Source of the DNA: an uncultured Lachnospiraceae bacterium
Lineage (GTDB): Bacteria > Bacillota > Clostridia > Lachnospirales > Lachnospiraceae
NCBI GenBank assembly: GCA_934437985.1
Contig: CAKSBI010000047.1
Span: forward strand, 1 to 11,017
DNA length: 11,017 bases
Direction: 5' to 3'
Shown: positions 5,848 to 11,017 of the stretch, piece by piece
How positions within the stretch are numbered: position 1 is the stretch's first letter
Layout: each line of letters begins with the position of its first letter
Made by a program: the position numbers and the translations under genes
The notes under the pieces: model-generated
Told to the model about the DNA's origin: nothing
The model's database searches: none
Seen by the model: the letters and a program-made list of their open reading frames with translations, nothing else

Positions 5848-8490
5848 ATGAAGTCATATGGACTTAATGAATTACGTGAAATGTTTTTAAGCTTCTTTGA
5901 GGAAAAGGGGCATCTTAGAATGAATAGCTTTTCTCTTGTGCCACAGGGTGATAAGAGCCTGCTTCTTATCAATTCGGGAATGGCACCGCTTAAGCCTTAT
6001 TTTACAGGTCAGGAGATACCTCCAAGAAGAAGGGTTACCACATGCCAGAAGTGTATCAGGACAGGTGATATTGAAAATGTTGGTAAGACAGCAAGACATG
6101 GTACATTTTTTGAGATGCTTGGAAACTTTTCATTTGGGGATTATTTTAAGCATGAGGCAATTGCATGGTCATGGGAATTCCTTACAGAGCGTGTAGGAAT
6201 ACCTGCCGACAGATTATACCCATCAGTATATGTTGATGATGATGAGGCATTTGAGATATGGAACAAGGAGATCGGAATAGCCCCGGAGCGTATATTTAAG
6301 TTTGGCAAGGAGGATAACTTCTGGGAGCATGGTTCAGGCCCGTGTGGTCCTTGTTCAGAGATATATTATGACCGTGGGGAAAAATATGGCTGTGGCAGGC
6401 CTGATTGTACTGTAGGCTGTGAATGTGACCGCTATATTGAAGTATGGAATAATGTATTTTCACAGTTTGACAACGACGGCAATGGTAATTATTCTGATCT
6501 TATCCAGAAGAACATTGATACAGGAATGGGTCTTGAAAGGCTTGCAACAGTTGTCCAGGATGTTGATTCTATTTTTGACGTTGATACGATCAAAGCAATC
6601 CGTGATGAGGTATGCCGTATAGCCGGGGTTACTTATCAGACTGATGCAAAGCTTGATGTATCGATAAGACTTATTACAGATCATATACGTTCAGTAACAT
6701 TTATGATAGCTGATGGCATCATGCCTTCTAATGAAGGAAGGGGATATGTTCTCAGGCGTCTTCTCAGAAGGGCTGCAAGGCATGGAAGGCTTCTTGGGAT
6801 TAAGGATAAGTTCCTTACCAGGATAAGTGATGTAGTGATAAGGGAATCAAAGAGCGGATATCCGGAGCTTGAGGAGAAGAAAGAATATATCTTTAATATC
6901 CTTAATACCGAAGAGGATAATTTTAATAAGACAATAGACCAGGGCCTCAGTATTCTTGCTGAGCTTGAGGACAGGCTTAAGGCTGAGGGAAGCAGGCTTC
7001 TTAGCGGCGCAGATGCATTTAAGCTTTATGATACTTATGGATTCCCGCTTGACCTTACCAAAGAGATACTTGAAGAAAAAGGCTTTGAAGTTGACGAGGA
7101 CGGATTCAATGAGGCAATGCAGGTTCAGAGAGAGACTGCACGTAACGCAAGGGAAGTAAGCAACTTCATGGGCGCAGATGTTACCGTATACCAGTCGATC
7201 GATGTTAATATAACATCTGAATTTGTAGGTTATGATAATTCAACATATGATTCGGATGTTCTTGTGCTTACAACAGAGACTGATATTGTCAGTGAGCTTA
7301 CGGAGGGAAACAAGGGTACGGTTATAGTATCAAAGACCCCTTTCTATGCAACAATGGGTGGGCAGACTGCTGATACAGGTGTGATAACAGGTGCTGATGG
7401 CAGTACATTTGTTGTTGAAGATACAATTAAGCTCCAGGGTGGACGTATCGGACATGTCGGATACATGAAGAACGGCTCTGTGAAAACAGGTGAGACGGTA
7501 ACACTGGCAATTGATACGGATAAGAGAAGTGACATTGCAAAGAACCACAGTGCAACACATCTTCTTCAGAAGGCACTCAGGATTGTACTTGGCGGACATA
7601 TTGAACAGGCAGGTTCTATGGTAGATGCTGAGAAGTTAAGGTTTGACTTTACCCATTTCCAGGCATTAACTTCACAGGAGCTTGCTGATGTAGAGAATAT
7701 TGTCAACGAACAGATAGCAGCTGATATTGCAGTTAATACTAATGTTATGACGCTTGAAGAGGCAAAGAAGACAGGTGCAATGGCGTTATTTGGTGAGAAA
7801 TATGGTGAGTCCGTAAGAGTTGTGCAGATGGGAGATTTCAGTTCGGAATTATGTGGTGGTACTCACGTTGCCAATACAGGTGAGATCAGGGCGTTTAAGA
7901 TTATTTCAGAAAATGGTGTTGCATCAGGTGTGAGAAGAATTGAAGCCCTTACCTCAAAGGCGGTATTTGATTACTATAATGATATTGAGAATAAGCTTGT
8001 AATGGCTGCAAAAGCCGCAAAGTCAGATACAGCAGGACTTGTTAAGAAGATTGAGACACTTAACAATGAGATTAAGACACTTAAGTCTGAAAATGATAAG
8101 CTTAAGAACAAGCTTGCAAAGGACAAAGCAGGTGACATGCTTAACAATGCCGTTGAAGTTAAGGGAGTTAATCTTCTGGCTGTAAAACTGGAAGATACTG
8201 ATATGGATGCTATGCGTAACCTTGGCGATTCATTTAAGGAGAAGCTTGATAATGCAGTAATAGTACTTGCTTCAGCTAATGGTGATAAGGTTAACCTCAT
8301 AGCAATGGCTTCTGATGAGGCCGTGAAGAAGGGTGCACATGCAGGTAATATGATTAAAAAGATTGCGGCACTTGTTGGCGGCGGCGGTGGTGGACGTCCT
8401 AACATGGCACAGGCAGGAGGCAGGAATCCGGAGGGAATTGATGCTGCACTTGAAGAGGCAAAAGCAGTTCTTGAGGGTCAGATTAAGTAA
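5848..8490 (+). CDS. alaS: Alanyl-tRNA synthetase
   Basis: AlaRS charges tRNA-Ala with alanine and hydrolyses mischarged Ser- or Gly-tRNA-Ala; it acts in the cytoplasm. The 880 residues show the complete bacterial layout. The class II catalytic domain covers about 1-240, with RRVTTCQKCIRTGDIENVG (61-79) and FFEMLGNFSFGDYF (87-100). A tRNA-recognition domain follows, to about 450. The editing domain has zinc ligands HSATH (567-571) and CGGTH (669-673). A coiled coil spans about 710-760, and the C-Ala domain contains GGGGGGRPNMAQAGG (844-858). Four cysteines at 182, 187, 191 and 193 lie in an insert in the catalytic domain (GCGRPDC..GCECD). Insertions of this kind occur in many Firmicute AlaRS proteins and could bind a metal. 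The start is supported by AAGGAGG at 5834-5840, seven bases upstream. No T-box leader is seen. No frameshift or missing motif was noticed. Confidence 0.98.
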   Translation: MKSYGLNELREMFLSFFEEKGHLRMNSFSLVPQGDKSLLLINSGMAPLKPYFTGQEIPPRRRVTTCQKCIRTGDIENVGKTARHGTFFEMLGNFSFGDYFKHEAIAWSWEFLTERVGIPADRLYPSVYVDDDEAFEIWNKEIGIAPERIFKFGKEDNFWEHGSGPCGPCSEIYYDRGEKYGCGRPDCTVGCECDRYIEVWNNVFSQFDNDGNGNYSDLIQKNIDTGMGLERLATVVQDVDSIFDVDTIKAIRDEVCRIAGVTYQTDAKLDVSIRLITDHIRSVTFMIADGIMPSNEGRGYVLRRLLRRAARHGRLLGIKDKFLTRISDVVIRESKSGYPELEEKKEYIFNILNTEEDNFNKTIDQGLSILAELEDRLKAEGSRLLSGADAFKLYDTYGFPLDLTKEILEEKGFEVDEDGFNEAMQVQRETARNAREVSNFMGADVTVYQSIDVNITSEFVGYDNSTYDSDVLVLTTETDIVSELTEGNKGTVIVSKTPFYATMGGQTADTGVITGADGSTFVVEDTIKLQGGRIGHVGYMKNGSVKTGETVTLAIDTDKRSDIAKNHSATHLLQKALRIVLGGHIEQAGSMVDAEKLRFDFTHFQALTSQELADVENIVNEQIAADIAVNTNVMTLEEAKKTGAMALFGEKYGESVRVVQMGDFSSELCGGTHVANTGEIRAFKIISENGVASGVRRIEALTSKAVFDYYNDIENKLVMAAKAAKSDTAGLVKKIETLNNEIKTLKSENDKLKNKLAKDKAGDMLNNAVEVKGVNLLAVKLEDTDMDAMRNLGDSFKEKLDNAVIVLASANGDKVNLIAMASDEAVKKGAHAGNMIKKIAALVGGGGGGRPNMAQAGGRNPEGIDAALEEAKAVLEGQIK

Positions 8491-8535
8491 ATAAATAAAA
8501 TATTGTTAAATATAGCTATTTCTATTAAGTTTTAC

Positions 8536-8563
8536 TTGACGAATTGGAATTATATGATATAAT
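8536..8563 (+). promoter_or_regulatory. Strong extended -10 promoter for rpsU
   Basis: TTGACG (8536-8541, five of six matches) is followed after 16 bases by a perfect TATAAT (8558-8563), preceded by TGA at 8555-8557, which makes an extended -10. The start of transcription should be near 8570. The rpsU message would then begin almost exactly at the first base of the leader stem-loop at 8571. Confidence 0.75.
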
Positions 8564-8570
8564 ATTTTTT

Positions 8571-8604
8571 GTGCAAAATAAACCCAAACAGTTGTATTAT
8601 GCAC
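8571..8604 (+). promoter_or_regulatory. rpsU leader stem-loop A, at the predicted 5' end of the mRNA
   Basis: Bases 8571-8580 pair with 8595-8604: five pairs (GTGCA/TGCAC), one A-A mismatch, then four A-T pairs, around a 14-base loop. Because it sits at the predicted transcript start, it may protect the mRNA end. It shares bases 8595-8596 with stem-loop B, so the two full structures exclude each other. Function is inferred only from base pairing. Confidence 0.45.
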
Positions 8605-8616
8605 AATCTACAACTG
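8589..8616 (+). promoter_or_regulatory. rpsU leader stem-loop B, next to the Shine-Dalgarno region
   Basis: CAGTTGTA (8589-8596) is a perfect 8-base inverted match to TACAACTG (8609-8616), with a 12-base loop. The last paired base is also the first G of GGAGGGGAGG (8616-8625), so this stem ends right against the ribosome-binding region. It competes with stem-loop A. An autoregulatory or translation-control role is possible but unproven; I do not recognise it as a named ribosomal-protein leader. Confidence 0.45.
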
Positions 8617-8632
8617 GAGGGGAGGTTAGGTG
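8616..8632 (+). promoter_or_regulatory. Double Shine-Dalgarno region of rpsU
   Basis: GGAGGGGAGG (8616-8625) ends 14 bases before the ATG at 8640, which is long for a ribosome binding site. AGGTG (8628-8632) ends seven bases before it, which is ideal. Both can pair with the 3' end of 16S rRNA. The arrangement supports the ATG at 8640 as the start rather than the TTG at 8544 in the same frame. Confidence 0.55.
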
Positions 8633-8639
8633 TGATACT

Positions 8640-8816
8640 ATGTCAAATGTAATTGTAAAAGAAAACGAGACATTGGATAGCGCTTTACGTCGCTTTAAAA
8701 GAAACTGTGCAAAAGCAGGTATCCAGCAGGAGATTCGTAAGAGGGAACACTACGAAAAGCCAAGCGTAAGACGTAAAAAGAAGTCTGAAGCAGCTCGTAA
8801 ACGTAAGTATAAATAA
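8640..8816 (+). CDS. rpsU: 30S ribosomal protein S21
   Basis: This 58-residue, very basic protein is S21 of the small ribosomal subunit, which binds near the mRNA exit platform and helps translation initiation. The family pattern is complete: [20 protein letters not shown] (1-20), then [20 protein letters not shown] (21-40), and the basic tail [18 protein letters not shown] (41-58). The frame is open further upstream to a TTG at 8544, but that would place the promoter's -10 box inside the gene, and every S21 begins like the version called here. It has its own promoter and a strong terminator, so it is a one-gene transcript with possible read-through from alaS. Confidence 0.97.
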   Translation: MSNVIVKENETLDSALRRFKRNCAKAGIQQEIRKREHYEKPSVRRKKKSEAARKRKYK

Positions 8817-8828
8817 TTGTGCAATCGG

Positions 8829-8863
8829 GTCCTGATACATTCTCTGATGTATCAGGGCTTTTT
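8829..8863 (+). terminator. Intrinsic terminator after rpsU
   Basis: CCTGATACAT (8831-8840) pairs perfectly with ATGTATCAGG (8847-8856) around a six-base loop. A G-T and a G-C pair at the base extend the stem to 12 pairs. TTTTT follows at 8859-8863. It lies 12 bases after the rpsU stop and should separate rpsU from the sporulation genes. Confidence 0.92.
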
Positions 8864-8966
8864 GTGTATTAATGTGTGGTTGTATCTGCATGAAATGATA
8901 TTCATAGTTATATGTTTTAATTATTCTAATATAATATTAATAAGTTGAACTGGCGGGTGGTTTTTA
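8864..8966. other. AT-rich gap upstream of yqfC, probable promoter region
   Basis: Because a strong terminator precedes it, this gap should contain the promoter for yqfC-yqfD-phoH. A TATAAT occurs at 8930-8935, but the best -35 match 16 bases upstream (TTATAT, 8908-8913) is poor. In B. subtilis yqfC and yqfD are sigma-E dependent; I could not find a sigma-E -35/-10 pair here that I would defend. Confidence 0.35.
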
Positions 8967-9236
8967 TTGAAGGGTAAACCGCTTAATTATGTTTCTGAAC
9001 ATCTTAATCTTCCGGCTGATATCATATGTGGCTCAAGTATAGTAACGGCCTATAGTAATAATCATATTTATATTGAAAATTATCAGGGGATTCTTGAATA
9101 CACATCTGAAAGGATAAGAATACGTGGAAAAAAAGGTGATATTACAGTATATGGCGGTAATCTGTGCATAAACTATTATACAGATAATGATATGAGGATA
9201 GATGGCTGTATTAATGAAATCCATCTTACGGGCTGA
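8967..9236 (+). CDS. yqfC: Sporulation protein YqfC (YabP/YqfC family)
   Basis: This 89-residue protein matches the YabP/YqfC family of small beta-strand-rich sporulation proteins. Family-like elements are LNLPADII (13-20), the hydrophobic strand IYIENYQGILEYT (34-46), ERIRIRGKKGDITVYGGNL (48-66) and the ending MRIDGCINEIHL (76-87). In B. subtilis the gene is expressed in the mother cell under sigma-E; its molecular role is not settled. The start is a TTG, supported by GGGTGG at 8955-8960, six bases before it, with no internal methionine until residue 76. There is no signal peptide. It is followed after 15 bases by yqfD, its usual partner. Confidence 0.88.
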   Translation: MKGKPLNYVSEHLNLPADIICGSSIVTAYSNNHIYIENYQGILEYTSERIRIRGKKGDITVYGGNLCINYYTDNDMRIDGCINEIHLTG

Positions 9237-9251
9237 TTCTGGAGGGATTTT

Positions 9252-10511
9252 GTGTTAAAATCATTGGTAAGATTTGTTAAGGGGTATCTGTATGTGGAGC
9301 TGCGCGGATGTTCACATGAAAGATTTATTAATCTGTGCAGGCACCATAATATATATGTATGGAATACGACAAGGAAAAATAATATCTGTACTTTTAATAT
9401 ACTGGTCTGTGATTTTAGGAAGCTGCACCCGATTGTTGCTAAGACGAAAACATATCCGCATATTCTTGACAGGTATGGACTTCCCTTTATTATAGCTGAG
9501 ATACTGGGAAGAAAATCTCTTTTACCGGCACTGATATTATTTGCACTGGTAATATACGTCCTGTCACTGATCGTGTGGGATGTTACGATTACCGGACAGT
9601 GCCGCCATACATATGAAGAGCTTAATGAGTATCTTGCGGAGAATGGGTATAAGCCCGGGATGTTAAGGAGTAATGTTGATGGCAGTAAGCTTGAGGCAAT
9701 GATACGTAATACATATAATGATATAAGCTGGGTGTCAGTTGAATTATCAGGCTGCAATATCCATATTAAAGTAATCGAAGCTGACATTATGGAGACAAAG
9801 ACTAATGATGATAATACGCCATCAGATATAATTGCTTCATCGGATGGGATTATTGAATCAATTGTAACGCGTGCCGGAACTCCGTGTGTTGCAGCCGGGG
9901 ATGCCGTTACAAAAGGACAGGTACTTGTATCGGGAACGGTTCAGCTGCATGATGATGGAGGAAATGTATCAGGCAGTGAATATGTATTTGCTGATGCAGA
10001 TATATCAGTTAATACAACGTATCCTTATAATGACATCTTTACAATGATCTATGATGAAAAAAGATATTCAGGACGCTCAAAATCATCATATGCCATTATG
10101 ATAAGTGACAAAATGTTTCATATAGAAAACTTATTAAATGAATTTGAAACTTACGGAAAATATGATATAATAAAAAAGATTATAGATATTGATCAGGTTA
10201 ATCTGTTAACAGATGCATTTATGCTTGGTAAAACGACATATTACGAATATGAAGTAATAAGCAGGACATATACTAATGAACAGGCATGCACAATTGCAAG
10301 GGAGCATCTTCACCGGTATATGAGTGACCTGTCAGAGGATAATATCCGGATCAATAATAAAGACGTATCCGTAAAGATTGCAGATGGGATGTGTGCCGTC
10401 ACAGGCAGTCTGTATGTTAGTGAACCACAGGTATTAAGACAGAATGTTGATCTGAATAATAACAATATATTACAACAGGATGATAATGGATTGGAGAGTG
10501 AAGTTAACTGA
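9252..10511 (+). CDS. yqfD: Sporulation protein YqfD
   Basis: This 419-residue protein matches YqfD, annotated in many Firmicutes as similar to a stage IV sporulation protein (about 400 residues in B. subtilis). A cytoplasmic N-terminal domain (1-87) includes FVKGYLYVELRGC (8-20). It is followed by one membrane segment (about 90-109, LPALILFALVIYVLSLIVW) and a large domain outside the membrane or in the intermembrane space. Within the latter, GYKPGML (132-138), ISWVSVELSGCNIHIKVIEA (158-177) and a segment near 198-230 resembling a biotinyl/lipoyl-like fold (DGIIESIVTRAGTPCVAAGD..VTKGQVLVSG) are typical. The GTG start is backed by GGAGGG at 9241-9246, five bases upstream. In B. subtilis it is expressed in the mother cell and needed for forespore integrity. 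Its TGA overlaps the phoH ATG by one base. The asparagine-rich tail (400-412) is probably disordered. Confidence 0.9.
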   Translation: MLKSLVRFVKGYLYVELRGCSHERFINLCRHHNIYVWNTTRKNNICTFNILVCDFRKLHPIVAKTKTYPHILDRYGLPFIIAEILGRKSLLPALILFALVIYVLSLIVWDVTITGQCRHTYEELNEYLAENGYKPGMLRSNVDGSKLEAMIRNTYNDISWVSVELSGCNIHIKVIEADIMETKTNDDNTPSDIIASSDGIIESIVTRAGTPCVAAGDAVTKGQVLVSGTVQLHDDGGNVSGSEYVFADADISVNTTYPYNDIFTMIYDEKRYSGRSKSSYAIMISDKMFHIENLLNEFETYGKYDIIKKIIDIDQVNLLTDAFMLGKTTYYEYEVISRTYTNEQACTIAREHLHRYMSDLSEDNIRINNKDVSVKIADGMCAVTGSLYVSEPQVLRQNVDLNNNNILQQDDNGLESEVN

Positions 10512-11017
10512 TGGGAGCCATGGAATTGACCATTGATATTCCTGAGCAATATGAAAAGAATATATTTGGTGAATATGATTCACATATTAAACTGATAGAG
10601 AAGACGTTTGGTATTACAATACTTATGCGTGACGGAGTGTGTAAGCTGATTGGAACCAAAAATGGTGTTGATGCAGGGAAGCATGTATTGAGCCAGCTTG
10701 CAGGTCTTGCGGCAAAGAATACCGCAATTACTGAACAGACTGTGCGGTATGCGATATCGCTCTGGATGGATAATGATAATTCGTCAATGGCAAAGCTTGA
10801 GGAGAATGTGGTATGCCGTACCATTCAGGGTAAGCCTATTAAGCCTAAGACACTTGGCCAGGAAAAGTATATTGGCCAGATGAAGGACAAGATGATAGTA
10901 TTTGGAATCGGACCGGCAGGTACCGGTAAGACATATCTTGCGATGGCAATGGCGATTAATGCCTTTAAGAATGAAGAGGTCAGCAAGATTATCCTGACAA
11001 GACCGGCAATTGAAGCA
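10511..11017 (+). CDS. phoH: PhoH-family ATPase, N-terminal part, cut by the window edge
   Basis: The 169 codons present (no stop; runs off the right edge) encode the start of a PhoH-like cytoplasmic P-loop ATPase, linked in various bacteria to RNA metabolism though its exact role is unclear. Residues 1-90 form the N-terminal domain seen in PhoH/PhoL proteins. The linker RTIQGKPIKPKTLGQ (103-117) is a strong family signature. The Walker A motif GPAGTGKT is at 134-141, and the stretch ILTRPAIEA (161-169) leads into the ATPase core. Walker B lies beyond the edge. The ATG overlaps the yqfD TGA by one base, so translation is probably coupled. A second ATG three codons later (10520) is possible, but the GGAGAG at 10493-10498 fits the first better. 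In many Firmicutes ybeY and era lie downstream. Confidence 0.93.
   Translation, partial: MGAMELTIDIPEQYEKNIFGEYDSHIKLIEKTFGITILMRDGVCKLIGTKNGVDAGKHVLSQLAGLAAKNTAITEQTVRYAISLWMDNDNSSMAKLEENVVCRTIQGKPIKPKTLGQEKYIGQMKDKMIVFGIGPAGTGKTYLAMAMAINAFKNEEVSKIILTRPAIEA

Noticed and set aside
8508..8523. Palindrome ATAGCTAT (8512-8519) after alaS as a terminator
   Set aside because: The stem is short and AT-only apart from one GC step, with no T-tract directly after it.
8544..8639. Upstream TTG start adding 32 residues to S21
   Set aside because: S21 proteins start MSxxxVKENE or similar; the extension covers the -10 box and the leader stem-loops and would begin upstream of the predicted transcript start.
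8600..8823. Eight-base complementarity between the rpsU leader (TGCACAAT, 8600-8607) and the bases after its stop (ATTGTGCA, 8816-8823)
   Set aside because: A single 8-base match across 200 bases is within what chance can give, and no further pairing extends it.
8908..8935. Sigma-A style promoter before yqfC (TTATAT, TATAAT)
   Set aside because: The -35 match is three of six, and a TATAAT is expected by chance in such AT-rich sequence; yqfC would be expected to use sigma-E.

Overview
The window looks like ordinary core chromosome of a low-to-moderate GC, spore-forming Firmicute in class Clostridia, most likely Lachnospiraceae (inference). The evidence is AGGAGG-type ribosome binding sites, sigma-A style promoters, some GTG and TTG starts, the sporulation pair yqfC/yqfD, and a proB–DUF896–cyclo-ligase–proA cluster. 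All genes lie on the + strand and no mobile element, CRISPR array, tRNA or rRNA is visible. No stretch longer than about 150 bases lacks a gene.

Left part (1–4788). The first complete gene encodes an uncharacterised FAD-dependent dehydrogenase (COG2509 type). A good extended -10 promoter sits on its stop codon. It appears to drive a four-gene block: proB (glutamate 5-kinase, short form without the PUA domain), a 70-residue DUF896 (YnzC-like) protein, 5-formyltetrahydrofolate cyclo-ligase, and proA (gamma-glutamyl phosphate reductase). ProB and ProA catalyse the first two steps of proline synthesis from glutamate. The two genes between them are not proline enzymes.

Middle part (4789–8490). 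A small M14 zinc carboxypeptidase without a signal peptide is followed by alaS. The alaS promoter is a perfect TTGACA–17–TATAAT whose -35 box contains the peptidase stop codon. The short alaS leader carries no T-box, although aminoacyl-tRNA synthetase genes in Firmicutes often have one.

Right part (8491–11017). rpsU (ribosomal protein S21) has its own strong promoter, a structured leader in which two stem-loops cannot form together, and a strong intrinsic terminator. That terminator is the only convincing one in the window. Then come yqfC, yqfD and the start of phoH, tightly packed. In Bacillus subtilis the same order (rpsU ... yqfC–yqfD–phoH) leads on to the yqfF, ybeY, dgkA, cdd and era genes, so similar genes may lie beyond the right edge (inference).

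I found no clear new multi-gene system. The points most worth a second look are the rpsU leader with alternative structures, the two promoters built over stop codons, the missing T-box before alaS, the non-proline genes inside the proBA cluster, and two enzymes of unknown substrate (the FAD protein and the M14 peptidase).
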